Source of the DNA: Gammaproteobacteria bacterium
GTDB lineage: Bacteria; Pseudomonadota; Gammaproteobacteria; Arenicellales; CAJQKF01
NCBI GenBank assembly: GCA_030429125.1
Contig: JAUIDF010000004.1
Coordinates: forward strand, 1 to 36,412
DNA length: 36,412 bases
Reading direction: 5' to 3'
Below, piece by piece: positions 17,411 to 27,995 of the stretch; the stretch's first letter is position 1; each line of letters begins with the position of its first letter. The translations under genes were made by a program, and so were the position numbers. The notes under the pieces are model-generated. The model was not told the origin of the DNA, did not search any database, and saw only the letters and a program-made list of their open reading frames with translations.

Positions 17411-18201
17411 CTGACGCACCCCGGGCGAAGAAGCGATTCGGGCAGCACTTTCTCGAGGACCCCGCCGTCATCGCCGCGATCGCCCGCCGCTTCGGCGCGC
17501 CCGCCGGCGCCCGCGTCATCGAGATCGGGCCCGGTGCCGGCGCCATCACCGGCGCGCTGCTGGATACCGACATCGAACTCCTGGCGGTGGAGATCGACCG
17601 CGACATGCAGGCGAGGCTCGCCGACTCGTTCGGCCACCGCGAGAATTTCACGCTTGTGAGGGGCGACATCCTCGACACCAACATCGCCAATCTCGCCGAG
17701 GGTCGGCGCGTGCACGTCATCGGCAACCTGCCCTACAACATCACATCGCCCATCGTCTTCCACCTGCTCGATTCGCTCGCCGATATCGAGAGCATGTATT
17801 TCATGGTGCAGAAGGAAGTGGCCGAGCGGTTCGCCGCCGCGCCCGGGGGCCGCGACTATGGCCGGCCGTCGGTGATGGTGCAGCACCTGTGCGAGGTGGA
17901 GATGGACATCCTGATCCCGCCCACCGCCTTCAGGCCGGCGCCGCGCGTGATGTCCGCCATGCTAAGATTGCATCCACGCGACACACCGCTCGGGGGAGAG
18001 GTGGACGCGGCACTGTTCAAGCGCGTCGTGGCGGCCGCCTTCGCCCAGCGCCGCAAGACACTGCGCAACGCACTGAAGCAGGTCGCGACCGCGGATATCA
18101 TGGAGAACGCCGGCATCGATCCGGCCGCGCGCGCCGAGACCGTCGACGTGTCGGGCTACGTGCGACTGGTCCGCGAACTGTCCGCGCGCCGCCAACCGTA
18201 A
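17407..18201 (+). CDS. rsmA: 16S rRNA (adenine1518-N6/adenine1519-N6)-dimethyltransferase
   Basis: AKKRFGQHFLEDPAVIAAI, VIEIGPGAGAITGALL, GNLPYNITSPIVFHLL; ATGA overlap with pdxA stop. Confidence 0.97.
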   Translation: MTDAPRAKKRFGQHFLEDPAVIAAIARRFGAPAGARVIEIGPGAGAITGALLDTDIELLAVEIDRDMQARLADSFGHRENFTLVRGDILDTNIANLAEGRRVHVIGNLPYNITSPIVFHLLDSLADIESMYFMVQKEVAERFAAAPGGRDYGRPSVMVQHLCEVEMDILIPPTAFRPAPRVMSAMLRLHPRDTPLGGEVDAALFKRVVAAAFAQRRKTLRNALKQVATADIMENAGIDPAARAETVDVSGYVRLVRELSARRQP

Positions 18202-18213
18202 AGGACCGAACCC

Positions 18214-20436
18214 TTGTCCCGTCTATTCGAACTCAACGCGCTGAAGGCCGGTGCCGAAGGCGTGTACAGCCATCCCGACAGTGCCGAGCGCGACTTCGCC
18301 TACTCCGACGGCACCGCCTCCGAGCGCTACCTGTTCGACGTGCTGAGCCTCGCCGATGACCTGTCGAGCGCCTCGACGTCGCTGCAACAGAAGATTCGCG
18401 ACTGGCCTTCGGAGTATCACTTGAGTCCGCGGCGCGCCAACCTGCTGCGGCCGCTGCCCTGGCGCGACGGCGAGCGCGTGCTCGAGCTCGGCTGCGGCTG
18501 CGGCGCCATCAGCCGGTTCCTGGGCGAAAGCGGCTGCGTCGTCGACGCCGTCGAGGGCAGTGCCGTGCGCGCGTCGCTGGCGCGGCTTCGCTGCCGCGAC
18601 CTGCCCGACGTGCGCGTGGTGCAGGCCAATTTCAACAAGCTTCAATTGCCTCCCGCCGAGTACGACACGGTCCTGCTCGTCGGCGTGGCCGAGTATGCGC
18701 GCCGCTTCTCGCCCGACAGCGACTCGGATCGCGGCGCCGTGCTCGACCTGCTGGGGCGCATCCGGGAATCGTTGCGACCGGGCGGCCGGGTGATCATCGC
18801 CATCGAAAACCGCACCGGCATGAAGTACCTGCACGGCGCGCACGAGGACCACTACTCGCTGCGCTTCGTCGGTATCGACGACTATGCCGAGTCGGCGGGC
18901 ATGAGAACCTATACGCGCCGCGAATGGCATGCCATCGCCGAGGACGCGGGATTCGCGGACAAGGCACTGCTGCTGCCGTTTCCGGACTACAAGATTCCCG
19001 TGGTGCTGCTCGGCGAGTCGTACTGCCAGCGCGACCCCAACGCCTGGTGTCACCTCGAGGACATCGACTCCGCCGACTACACGTTCCTGTTCGATCCGTA
19101 CATTCCGGAGACGATCGCCTGGCAGGGGTACAACGCCGCCGGCGTGCTCGCGGACCTCGCCAACTCCTTCCTGTTCGTGCTCTCGAACGACGGCGACACG
19201 GGCGGTGTCGGGGAGATCGATTTCGTTCACCTGCCGGACTTCAGGCGACGGCGCGAGCACTGCACCGTGGTGACGCGGCGGGCGGGTGAAGCGCGGGTCC
19301 ACCGGCGCCGGCTCGACGCCCGCGACGATGAGTCGACGAGCGAGGCGTATATCGACGGCGTGCTGCTGTCGTCGAAGTGGGTGCGCTCGATCATGATCCA
19401 TCCCGATCCCGCGCACTTTCACCGTTACCTGCGCGACTACGTCGAATTCCTCGACAAACGGGCGAACGGCGGCCCCCTGCCCCTCGACCTGCTGCCCAAC
19501 AACATCATCGTCGACGCGCAGGGCACCTACCGCGTGTTCGACCAGGAGTGGGCGGCCGAGGACGGTGCCGACGCCGATTACCTGCTCTTTCGCGCCACGC
19601 TGACCTTTGCCAGTCACTACCGCGCCGCCCTGAGACAGTTCGCGCGACGTTTCGAGCTCTATGACGTGGGCGCCTTCATCCGCCACTGTTTCCGGGTGGT
19701 GAACCGCGGCGGCCGCCTGCCGGAGTCATTTTGCGAACGCGAGGATGCGTTCCAGGCCCGGGTGCTGATCGAGCGCGAATCGGATACCGCGGCGCTGCTG
19801 GCCACGCCCATCGCCGACAGCCCGGTGAACGCCCTGCTGCACCCGCGCCTGTACTGGTCGACGCGCGGCGAAGCCTACAGCGACGAGCAGTCGCTCGCCC
19901 TGTCCCTCGCGCCCGCACCCGGCGCCGCCTCGCTCGCCTTCGAGCTGCCGCACGGCACCGACTCGCTGCACTCGATCCGCTTTCACCCGGCGGACGAAAA
20001 CCGGCCGTTCGACAGCGGTTACCTCAATGTCGAGTCGGTGCAGGTGGTGGCCGATGGCGGCAACCGGCCCCAGGTGCGCTTCTCCCTCGACGGCGAAGAC
20101 CTGGTGCTGAAGAAGGCGACGCTGACGGCTCTGTCGGTGGTGCAGGTCGGCGGCGAGCGGCTGCTGGCGGTGAGCGGCGAATCGCCGTCGCTCGAGATCG
20201 CCACGGCACTATCGTCGGGCAGTGGCGGGCCGATGCGCGTGGAGATTGTCGTGCGCTATACCCCGAGCCGCGACTACCGGCTCGCCCATCGCGACTTCCT
20301 GGTCAAGGAAGCCGCGCTGAAGGCGCGCAACGAGGCGCTCGAAGGCCACCTGCGACGCGTCGAGGCCGAACTCGATGCCATCAAGCGCTCGCGCGGCTGG
20401 CGCGTGCTGAACGCCGTGAGAAGCCGGTTGCGCTGA
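18214..20436 (+). CDS. Multidomain protein: SAM methyltransferase + kinase-like central region + C-terminal coiled coil (surface polysaccharide type)
   Basis: TTG start; VLELGCGCGAISRFLGESG (SAM motif I), RVIIAIENRTGMKYLHGAHEDHYS, central LPLDLLPNNIIVDAQGTYRVFDQEW (kinase-like), C-terminal KEAALKARNEALEGHLRRVEAELDAIKRSRGWRVLNAVRSRLR. Confidence 0.75.
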   Translation: MSRLFELNALKAGAEGVYSHPDSAERDFAYSDGTASERYLFDVLSLADDLSSASTSLQQKIRDWPSEYHLSPRRANLLRPLPWRDGERVLELGCGCGAISRFLGESGCVVDAVEGSAVRASLARLRCRDLPDVRVVQANFNKLQLPPAEYDTVLLVGVAEYARRFSPDSDSDRGAVLDLLGRIRESLRPGGRVIIAIENRTGMKYLHGAHEDHYSLRFVGIDDYAESAGMRTYTRREWHAIAEDAGFADKALLLPFPDYKIPVVLLGESYCQRDPNAWCHLEDIDSADYTFLFDPYIPETIAWQGYNAAGVLADLANSFLFVLSNDGDTGGVGEIDFVHLPDFRRRREHCTVVTRRAGEARVHRRRLDARDDESTSEAYIDGVLLSSKWVRSIMIHPDPAHFHRYLRDYVEFLDKRANGGPLPLDLLPNNIIVDAQGTYRVFDQEWAAEDGADADYLLFRATLTFASHYRAALRQFARRFELYDVGAFIRHCFRVVNRGGRLPESFCEREDAFQARVLIERESDTAALLATPIADSPVNALLHPRLYWSTRGEAYSDEQSLALSLAPAPGAASLAFELPHGTDSLHSIRFHPADENRPFDSGYLNVESVQVVADGGNRPQVRFSLDGEDLVLKKATLTALSVVQVGGERLLAVSGESPSLEIATALSSGSGGPMRVEIVVRYTPSRDYRLAHRDFLVKEAALKARNEALEGHLRRVEAELDAIKRSRGWRVLNAVRSRLR

Positions 20437-20442
20437 CCGCGA

Positions 20443-21165
20443 TCAAGCCTGCGGCGGCGTGCCCTCGATCTCGGCCATGGCGGCCGCCATCCAGTCGCGC
20501 GCGGCATCGCTGACCTCGCGCGTGGTGCGCCCGGCGGTGTCGATGGCCGGACCGACACGCACGTCGACGACGCCGGCATGCTTCAGAAAACTGCGCCGCG
20601 GCCAGAACGTGCCGGCGTTGTGGGCCACCGGTACCACGGGCACGCCCGCCTCCACGGCGAGCATCGCGCCGCCAGGATTGAACTTGCCGGTGGCGCCCGG
20701 GGCGAGTCGCGTTCCCTCGGGAAAGATCACCACGCAGCGTCCCTGTGCGAGAATCTCCCGGCCCTGTTTAACCAGCTGGTCCAGCGCCTTGCGCGCCTTG
20801 CTGCGATCGATGGCGATGGGGCCGGTGGCCGCCAGGGCCCAGCCAAACAACGGAATGCGAAAGAGCTCGCGCTTCAGTACCCAGGCCTGCGGCGGGAACA
20901 TGACCTGGCAGGCAATAGTCTCCCAGGCCGACTGGTGCTTGACCAGCAGCACGCAGGGTCTTCGCGGCAGGTTGTCGAGACCGCTCACGCGGTGCCTCAG
21001 GCCGCAGGTGACACCAAGCCACCCGATGACCGCATGCGCCCATACGCCCACCACGCGGCATCGAAGCAGGGGCGGCAGCGGCCATGCGAGCATCACCACC
21101 GGCCAGTAGACCACCACCGCCGCGCACATGCCGGCGAAGAACAGGCCTGAGCGCAGCCAGGTCAA
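20443..21165 (-). CDS. plsC: 1-acyl-sn-glycerol-3-phosphate acyltransferase (TTG start at 21165, or ATG at 21129)
   Basis: VKHQSAWETIACQ (HX4D-like variant HQSAWE), VIFPEGTRLAPG, GVPVVPVAHNAG; TTGA overlap with gmhB stop. Confidence 0.9.
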   Translation of the reverse strand: MTWLRSGLFFAGMCAAVVVYWPVVMLAWPLPPLLRCRVVGVWAHAVIGWLGVTCGLRHRVSGLDNLPRRPCVLLVKHQSAWETIACQVMFPPQAWVLKRELFRIPLFGWALAATGPIAIDRSKARKALDQLVKQGREILAQGRCVVIFPEGTRLAPGATGKFNPGGAMLAVEAGVPVVPVAHNAGTFWPRRSFLKHAGVVDVRVGPAIDTAGRTTREVSDAARDWMAAAMAEIEGTPPQA

Positions 21166-21764
21166 CGGGCGTCGACCTCGCCGAGCGCGGCCATCTCGGC
21201 ATCGAGCCCGCCCTCCAGCAACTCGTCGACGAACGCGGCGAGGTCCTTGTAAACGGGCACGTGCGGCACGGTTTCGAGCGCCGGCTCGCCGGCCAGCTCC
21301 TTCATCGTGCGCCGGCCCTTGCCGGTCTTGACCAGCACCGGCAGGGCGCCGACGCGGACCGCCGCGACCAGGTCGCGCAACGAGTCGCCGACGGCCGGCA
21401 CGCCACGCAGGTCGCGGCCGCTGCGCCGGGCCAGCTCCTCGAACAGGCCGGGCAGGGGCTTGCGGCACTCGCAGTCGTCGTCGGGCCCGTGCGGGCAGAA
21501 GAATATGGCTTCGATCTTGCCGCCCTTCTCGTGCAGCAGCGACAGCATCTTCGCGTGGATCGCGGTGAGGGTCTCCATGTCGTAGTAGCCGCGCGCCAGC
21601 GCCGACTGGTTGGTGATGACCACCACCTTGTACTCGGCGCGTGACAGCCGGGCGATGGCCTCGAGACTGCCCGGGATCGGCTGCCATTCATCCGGCGAGC
21701 GGATGAACTGGTCGGAGTCCTGGTTGATCACGCCGTCGCGGTCGAGAATCACGAGCTTGTTCAT
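21162..21764 (-). CDS. gmhB: D-glycero-D-manno-heptose 1,7-bisphosphate 7-phosphatase
   Basis: MNKLVILDRDGVINQDSDQFIRSPDEWQPIPGSLEAIARL, NQSALARGYYDMETL, CPHGPDDDCECRKPLPGL zinc loop. Confidence 0.95.
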   Translation of the reverse strand: MNKLVILDRDGVINQDSDQFIRSPDEWQPIPGSLEAIARLSRAEYKVVVITNQSALARGYYDMETLTAIHAKMLSLLHEKGGKIEAIFFCPHGPDDDCECRKPLPGLFEELARRSGRDLRGVPAVGDSLRDLVAAVRVGALPVLVKTGKGRRTMKELAGEPALETVPHVPVYKDLAAFVDELLEGGLDAEMAALGEVDAR

Positions 21765-22093
21765 TCGTCGAACTCCGATACGCGAATGCGGCCGTCGACG
21801 GTGCGGGCGGTTCGCTTGTCGAGCACCGCCATCTTGTCCCAGAACGCCGACTCGAGATCGAACCCGGATGCAATCGCGGTGCCGATGACCAGGATCATCA
21901 GGTCGGCGCATTCCTCGGCAAGGGCCTCCCGCGACCGGCCCTTGGTGATGCAGGCCGAGATCTCGCCGAGCTCCTCGGCCATCAGGGCCACGCGATAGGG
22001 CAGGTCTTCCCCGCCGCGCTCGCGCAAGCCGTGCTTGTCGTGGAAGGCCTGCACCGCCGCCAGCATCCCGGCGTAGGTCGACGCGTTGTTCAC
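21761..22093 (-). CDS. MazG-like nucleotide pyrophosphohydrolase-fold protein
   Basis: RVALMAEELGEISACITKG...REALAEECADLMILVIGTA: EELGE and EExxD-type Mg-binding motifs; 4-bp overlaps with both neighbours. Confidence 0.85.
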   Translation of the reverse strand: MNNASTYAGMLAAVQAFHDKHGLRERGGEDLPYRVALMAEELGEISACITKGRSREALAEECADLMILVIGTAIASGFDLESAFWDKMAVLDKRTARTVDGRIRVSEFDE

Positions 22094-24213
22094 GAGGCAT
22101 CCTCCTTCGGTTGCAGTCGCGACAGATCGGCGATGCCCATGAACAGCCCGGACAGCTGGCGCAGCAACGCCAGCCGGTTGTTGCGCAGCGTTGCATCGTC
22201 GGCCATCACCATCACGTCGTCGAAGAAGCGGTCGACGCTTTCCTTCAGGCCCGCGAGCACCTCGAGCGCCTGATCGTAGTCGGCGCGCTTGACCATCGTC
22301 GACACCTGGGAACTGACACGCACCAGCTGCTCGGCAAGGGCCTGCTCGGCGGGCTCCACGAGGCGGTCGAAGTCCATCGCGTGCTCGTCGGCGCCCGCCT
22401 TGCGCAGAATGTTGCCGATGCGCTTGTTGGCCGCCGACAGGCTCTGGGCCTCGGGCAGGGCGCGGAAGGCGGCGACGGCGCGCAGGCGAACATCGACGTC
22501 CATCGGCCGCGCGGCGCGCACCGCGGCCACCGCGGCGATCTCGTCGGCGCCGAAGCCGTCGGCACCGAAGTGCGCCGGGTAGCGATCGATCACGAAGGCG
22601 ACTGCGCGACGGCGCGCCTCGGCGGAGACGCTAACACCCGCCGCCTCGTAGCCCTTGGCCGCCGCGTCGACCAGCACCGCGACGTCGAGGTCGATTCGGC
22701 CCTCGACGAGGATACGAATCAGACCCAATGCGGCGCGCCGCAGCGCATAGGGATCCTTGTCGCCGGTGGGCTCCTCGCCAGCGGCGAAGATACCGGTCAG
22801 CGTGTCCACCTTGTCAGCGATGGCGAGCAGGCGGCCGACCTCGTCCGACGGCAACTCGTCGCCGGCTTGACGCGGCCGGTAGTGTTCCTCGATGGCCCGG
22901 GCAACGGCCTCGCCCTCGCCATCGGCGGTGGCGTAGTACCGCCCCATGATGCCCTGCAGCTCGGGAAACTCGCCGACCATGGCGGTGACGAGATCGGCCT
23001 TGCACAGCGTCGCGGCGCGTACGCAGGGGGCAGGATCGATTTCGAGATCGCGCGCGATGCGTCGCACCAGCGCCGCCAGGCGGTTACACTTGTCCGCCAC
23101 CGAGCCGAGCTTGTTGTGAAACATGAGCCCCGCCAGGTCGGCGACGCGGGTTTGAAGGCGACGCGAGCGGTCTTCGCGCCAGAAAAAGTCGGCGTCGGAC
23201 AGTCGCGCGTTCAATACGCGCTCGTTGCCGGCGCGCACGCGTCGGGGTTCCTTGCTCGCGATGTTGCTGACAGTGACGAAGCCGGGCACCAGATTGCCGT
23301 CGCCATCGACCACGTGAAAGTACTTCTGGTGGTCGCGCATCGACGACACCAGGCATTCCACGGGCACGTCGAGAAAGCGCTCGTCGAAGCGTCCGGCCAC
23401 TGCCTCGGGCCGTTCGACCAGCCCGGTGACTTCCTCGAGCAGGGCGTCGTCGATGACCGCCTCGCCGCCGAGCTTCTTCGCCCGACGCTCCACCTGCAGG
23501 TGAATCTCGAGCTTGCGCTCCTCGTAATCGGGCCACACCGAGCCCTTGTCCTTGAGCAGCTCGGCGTACCGGTCGGCACTGGTGATGCGCAAGTCGCCCG
23601 GCGCGTGGAAGCGGTGGCCACGGGACTGGCGACCTGCTTGCACGCCGAGCACGGCGGCATCGAGCACGTCGCCGCCGTGCAGCAGCACCAGCCAGTGCAC
23701 CGGGCGCACGAACTCCGCCTCGCCGTCGCCCCAGCGCATGCGCTTGGGAATCGGGAGTTTGGCAACGGCGCTGCCGATGCATGCCTCGATCACCTCGCCA
23801 AGGGCCTGGCCCGGCACCGTGGAGCGATAGACCAGCCACTCGCCCTTGTCGGTTTTCAGGGTATCGAGATCGGCCACCTCGACACCGCAGGAACCGGCGA
23901 ATCCCAGCGACGCCCGCGTCGGATTGCCGTCGGCATCGAAGGCGGCGGCAAGCGCCGGACCCCGTCGTTCATTCGCTTGGTCGGCCTGCCGCGCCGCCAC
24001 GTCGGCGACCCACACCGCCAGCCGCCTGGGCGTGGCATACCACCGCCAGCGCGGCGACTCGGCGTCGACGAAGCCGCCCTCGCCGAGCCAGTCGACGATA
24101 CCGGCGCCGAATCGCTCGCCGAGCCGCTTCAGCGCCTTCGGCGGCAACTCCTCGGTGCCGAGTTCGACCAGCAGGCTCTTTCTCGTCTCGGCCTTGCGTT
24201 CCTTTGCGTTCAT
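22090..24213 (-). CDS. glyS: Glycyl-tRNA synthetase beta subunit
   Basis: [18 protein letters not shown] start, [62 protein letters not shown]. Confidence 0.97.
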   Translation of the reverse strand: MNAKERKAETRKSLLVELGTEELPPKALKRLGERFGAGIVDWLGEGGFVDAESPRWRWYATPRRLAVWVADVAARQADQANERRGPALAAAFDADGNPTRASLGFAGSCGVEVADLDTLKTDKGEWLVYRSTVPGQALGEVIEACIGSAVAKLPIPKRMRWGDGEAEFVRPVHWLVLLHGGDVLDAAVLGVQAGRQSRGHRFHAPGDLRITSADRYAELLKDKGSVWPDYEERKLEIHLQVERRAKKLGGEAVIDDALLEEVTGLVERPEAVAGRFDERFLDVPVECLVSSMRDHQKYFHVVDGDGNLVPGFVTVSNIASKEPRRVRAGNERVLNARLSDADFFWREDRSRRLQTRVADLAGLMFHNKLGSVADKCNRLAALVRRIARDLEIDPAPCVRAATLCKADLVTAMVGEFPELQGIMGRYYATADGEGEAVARAIEEHYRPRQAGDELPSDEVGRLLAIADKVDTLTGIFAAGEEPTGDKDPYALRRAALGLIRILVEGRIDLDVAVLVDAAAKGYEAAGVSVSAEARRRAVAFVIDRYPAHFGADGFGADEIAAVAAVRAARPMDVDVRLRAVAAFRALPEAQSLSAANKRIGNILRKAGADEHAMDFDRLVEPAEQALAEQLVRVSSQVSTMVKRADYDQALEVLAGLKESVDRFFDDVMVMADDATLRNNRLALLRQLSGLFMGIADLSRLQPKEDAS

Positions 24214-25091
24214 GCCGCCGCCTCCCCGCGACCGCGCGGAAAACCGAGCCGCTCCCGGCTCACGTAGTACTCGTGGGCAACGGCGCGCGCCATGGCGCGC
24301 ACGCGACCGATGTAGCGCGCCCGCTCGGTGACGCCGATGGCATGGCGCGCATCGAGCAGGTTGAAGGCGTGCGACGCCTTGAGCACCTGTTCATAGGCCG
24401 GCAGCGGCAATTGCTTCTCGATCAGCGACGCACAGTTCTTTTCGTAGTTGTCGAACTGGCCGAACAGGTTGTCGACATCGGCATGCTCGAAGTTGTACGC
24501 CGACTGTTCCACCTCGTTCTGGCGAAAAATGTCGCCGTAGGAATAATTCTCCGTCCAGGCCAGGTCGTAGACGTTGTCGACGCCCTGGATGTACATGGCG
24601 ATGCGTTCGAGACCGTAAGTGATTTCCCCGGTCACCGGCCGGCACTCCATGCCACCGGCCTGCTGGAAGTAGGTGAACTGGCTGACCTCCATGCCGTTCA
24701 GCCAGACCTCCCAGCCGAGTCCCCAGGCGCCTAGCGTCGGCGACTCCCAGTCGTCCTCGACGAATCGCACGTCGTCGACCAGGAAGTCGATGCCGAGCGC
24801 CGCGAGCGAGCCGAGATACAGGTCCTGGAAGTCGTCGGGCGAGGGCTTGAATACCACCTGGTACTGGTAGTAGTGCTGCAGCCGGTTGGGGTTCTCGGCG
24901 TAGCGGCCGTCGGTGGGCCGGCGCGAGGGCTGCACGTAGGCGGCGTGAAACGGCTCCGGGCCCAGCGCGGCCAGGAAGGTGGCCGTGTGGAAGGTGCCGG
25001 CGCCGACCTCCATGTCATAGGGCTGGAGGATGACGCAGCCGCGGTCCGCCCAGTAGCGCTGGAGAGTGAGAATCAATTCCTGGAAATTCAC
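24210..25091 (-). CDS. glyQ: Glycyl-tRNA synthetase alpha subunit (GTG start)
   Basis: [82 protein letters not shown] at 25091. Confidence 0.97.
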   Translation of the reverse strand: MNFQELILTLQRYWADRGCVILQPYDMEVGAGTFHTATFLAALGPEPFHAAYVQPSRRPTDGRYAENPNRLQHYYQYQVVFKPSPDDFQDLYLGSLAALGIDFLVDDVRFVEDDWESPTLGAWGLGWEVWLNGMEVSQFTYFQQAGGMECRPVTGEITYGLERIAMYIQGVDNVYDLAWTENYSYGDIFRQNEVEQSAYNFEHADVDNLFGQFDNYEKNCASLIEKQLPLPAYEQVLKASHAFNLLDARHAIGVTERARYIGRVRAMARAVAHEYYVSRERLGFPRGRGEAAA

Positions 25092-25180
25092 GGATGGCTC
25101 GGTGTGGTAGTGGCGGCACGCGTCCCGCCGGGTAAAAAGCGTTGAATTATAACGGTCCCGCGGCATGCGGTGCGAATGCC

Positions 25181-26017
25181 TCAGGGGCGCACCCGCAGGG
25201 CATCGTCGGGGCCCGGAGCAGGACAGTCGTGGTCCAGCCGGAGCCGGCGATCGGCGGCGTCGACGACGCCCGCCGGACATCGCGCCGCCTCGCGCTCGAC
25301 GTAGTACCGGAACCGGTAGTTGTGCGGATAGCGAATCTCGAGATCCCGCGCCAGCGGCAGGTAGCGGCAGGGCGGACGGTGGTCCGCGCGCGTCTCCTCG
25401 AGCAGCACGCGCGCCGCCTCCGGCGCCATCGCCTGTCCGCTCGTCACCGCGGCCTCCAGCAGGGCGAGACCGCGGTCGACATCGCCATCGAAGCCCACCA
25501 GGCCGATCACCGCGCGTATCCAGCGCGGCGCGAGGCCGAGGTAGTAGTGATACAGCCCCAGGAAGAAGTCGGGCCGCGGATCGGCGGGATCGCGGGACTT
25601 CAGCCAGCGGGCGCCGTCGCGCGCCACGAGACCGTAACGCAGCGCGCGCAGGAATCGGTGGTCGACCAGCGCCACGCGAGCGGCAAGACCGCTGACGACG
25701 GTGCGGCGATAGACGGCTTCGACATCCGCTTCCCCCGCCCGTGATTCGATCGAGTCGAGCAGGCGCTCCATGCCGGGCAGCACGCCGTCGGTGAGGAGTC
25801 TCGCGCCGTCGTAGTCGCCCAGCGCCACCGCCACCGCCCACGGTCCGGCAATGTCGTACATGCGCATGAGCGGGTCGACGGCAGGCTCGGGCGGCGGCAT
25901 CCAGACTTCCGGATCGATGTTGAGGATCTCGTCGAGGCGCCGGCGTTCCTGGCAGTCCGCGCCGACCGCCTGGTCCGCAGCGACCAGCGCGAAGATGGCG
26001 ACGAGCGCGACACGCAT
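25181..26017 (-). CDS. Conserved exported protein of unknown function (TPR-like / TRAP TatT-like repeat character)
   Basis: Signal-like [20 protein letters not shown]; helical repeats ending [39 protein letters not shown]; 4-bp overlap with upstream gene. Confidence 0.55.
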   Translation of the reverse strand: MRVALVAIFALVAADQAVGADCQERRRLDEILNIDPEVWMPPPEPAVDPLMRMYDIAGPWAVAVALGDYDGARLLTDGVLPGMERLLDSIESRAGEADVEAVYRRTVVSGLAARVALVDHRFLRALRYGLVARDGARWLKSRDPADPRPDFFLGLYHYYLGLAPRWIRAVIGLVGFDGDVDRGLALLEAAVTSGQAMAPEAARVLLEETRADHRPPCRYLPLARDLEIRYPHNYRFRYYVEREAARCPAGVVDAADRRLRLDHDCPAPGPDDALRVRP

Positions 26018-26322
26018 CACGAGTCGAGCAACACGAGGTTGCGGAACTCGTCGCCGACGAACAGGATCGCGCCCTGGCGCCGCTCGACGCTCGACAGGGC
26101 GTAGTCGAACACGTACACGCGCCGCACCCGCACCCGGCCTCCCTCGCGCAGCAGCGACAGACTGCCGAAGCCCACCGAGCCGTCGAGGAACTGCACCTCG
26201 GCGCGGCGGCAGTAGTCGACGGCGACGCGGTTGGCGAGTTCGCGGATTTTCAGGCTGCTCCATCCGAACCACGCAACGCCCGCGGCGAGCAGGAACAGGA
26301 ACAACTCCAGGGGTGAGAGCAT
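26017..26322 (-). CDS. DUF3301-like small membrane protein
   Basis: Single TM then [56 protein letters not shown]; fits DUF3301 pattern. Confidence 0.75.
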   Translation of the reverse strand: MLSPLELFLFLLAAGVAWFGWSSLKIRELANRVAVDYCRRAEVQFLDGSVGFGSLSLLREGGRVRVRRVYVFDYALSSVERRQGAILFVGDEFRNLVLLDS

Positions 26323-26474
26323 GCGAAGGGCTGGTTCGTCCTTTGGTCGAAGGTGGCGCGGCGCGCCGCCGCGCATTATACCGGCGACCCGGCGCGGGCA
26401 TTGCCCGGCGGGGATCGGTTCGTCCATATTAGCCGGCCATCGAGCCGTCGCGAATCCCGCATCGAGGTGACACC

Positions 26475-27995
26475 ATGCCCAAGACGCCCAACATGCTCAT
26501 TCTCATGGCCGACCAGCTGACGGGCACGCTGTTTCCCGACGGACCGGCCACGTCAGTGCATGCGCCAAACCTGTGGCGGCTTGCCGAACGCTCGGCGCGC
26601 TTCGCCAACTGTTACACCCCGAGTCCCCTGTGCGTGCCGGCGCGGGCGGCGTTCATGAGCGGCCAGCTGCCCTCGCGCAGCCGCGTCTACGACAACGCGG
26701 CCGAGTTTCCGGCGTCGGTGCCGACTTATGCCCACTACCTGCGGCGCGCCGGCTACTACACCGCGCTGTCGGGCAAGATGCACTTCGTCGGACCGGATCA
26801 GCTGCACGGTTTCGAGACGCGGCTGACCACCGACATCTACCCGGCGGATTTCGGCTGGACCCCGGACTACCGCAAGCCGGGCGAGCGCATCGACTGGTGG
26901 TATCACAACATGGGCTCGGTGACCGGCGCGGGCGTGGCCGAGATCACCAACCAGCTCGAGTTCGACGACGAGGTGGCGTTCAACGGCGAGGCCGAGCTGC
27001 TGCGCCTCGCCCGCGGCAACGACCCGCGACCGTGGTGCCTGACGGTCAGCTTCACCCATCCCCACGACCCCTACGTGGCGCGGCGGCGCTACTGGGACCT
27101 TTACGAGCGCTGCGACATCCTCGAGCCACGCGTGACGGCCAGGGGGTTCGACGAACAGGACCCGCACAGCCAGCGGCTGCTGCTCGCCAACGACTACGCC
27201 AGTTTCGAGATCACCGACGACAACGTGCGCGACGCGCGACGCGCCTACCTGGCGAACGTCTCCTACGTCGACGAGAAAATCGGCGCGCTGCTCGACACCC
27301 TGCAACGCACCGGCCAGTCGAACGACACCGTGGTGCTGTTCTGCGCCGATCACGGCGACATGCTCGGCGAGCGCGGACTGTGGTTCAAGATGAGCTTCTT
27401 CGAGGGCTCGGCCCGGGTGCCGCTGATGATCGCGGGGCCCGGTATCGATCCCGGCCTGCGCGAGGCGCCGGTGTCCGCCCTCGACGTGCCGGCGACGCTG
27501 GCCGAACTGGCCGGCGTCGACACGACCGAGTTCTCATCGTGGAGCGACGGCGAATCGCTGCGCCCGCTGCTCGAAGGCGGCGAGCGCGAGAACGGCGTGC
27601 GCATGGAGTACGCCGCCGAAGGTTCGTACGCCCCGCTGGTGTCGATTCGCAAGGGACGCTACAAGTTCAATTTCTGCGAGCTCGATCCGCCGCAGCTCTT
27701 CGATCTCGAGGCCGACCCCGACGAACTCGACAACCTGGCCGACGACAGCGCACACGCAGCCATTGCCGCCGGCTTTCTGCACCAGGTCCGCAGCGACTGG
27801 GACATGGCTCGGTTCGATGCCGAGGTGCGCGACAGCCAGGCGCGGCGCTGGGTCGTCTACGACGCGCTGTGCCAGGGCCGGCAGACACCGTGGGACTTCG
27901 AGCCGAGCCATCGCAGCCACGACCGCTTCATGCGCAACCACATGGACCTGAACGTGGTCGAGGACCGCGCAAGGTTCCCCCGGCAGGGTGGGTGA
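26475..27995 (+). CDS. betC: Sulfatase, choline-sulfatase-like
   Basis: PNMLILMADQLTGTLFPDG, CVPARAAFMSGQLPSRSRVYDNAAEFPASVPTYAHYLRRAGYYTALSGKMHFVGPDQLHGFE; CxPxR formylglycine motif. Confidence 0.85.
   Translation: MPKTPNMLILMADQLTGTLFPDGPATSVHAPNLWRLAERSARFANCYTPSPLCVPARAAFMSGQLPSRSRVYDNAAEFPASVPTYAHYLRRAGYYTALSGKMHFVGPDQLHGFETRLTTDIYPADFGWTPDYRKPGERIDWWYHNMGSVTGAGVAEITNQLEFDDEVAFNGEAELLRLARGNDPRPWCLTVSFTHPHDPYVARRRYWDLYERCDILEPRVTARGFDEQDPHSQRLLLANDYASFEITDDNVRDARRAYLANVSYVDEKIGALLDTLQRTGQSNDTVVLFCADHGDMLGERGLWFKMSFFEGSARVPLMIAGPGIDPGLREAPVSALDVPATLAELAGVDTTEFSSWSDGESLRPLLEGGERENGVRMEYAAEGSYAPLVSIRKGRYKFNFCELDPPQLFDLEADPDELDNLADDSAHAAIAAGFLHQVRSDWDMARFDAEVRDSQARRWVVYDALCQGRQTPWDFEPSHRSHDRFMRNHMDLNVVEDRARFPRQGG

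Noticed and set aside
18223-19686. 487-aa minus-strand ORF
   Set aside because: Antisense to the 740-aa methyltransferase/kinase-like protein; composition typical of high-GC shadow frames
21166-21687. N-terminal extension of the plsC ORF
   Set aside because: Arg/Ala-rich out-of-frame read through gmhB; plsC homology begins only near 21165
22111-24267. 718-aa plus-strand ORF
   Set aside because: Shadow ORF antisense to glyS, whose identity is unambiguous
25092-25841. N-terminal extension of the glyQ ORF
   Set aside because: Arg/Pro-rich frame; recognisable GlyQ begins at the GTG at 25091 ([14 protein letters not shown])
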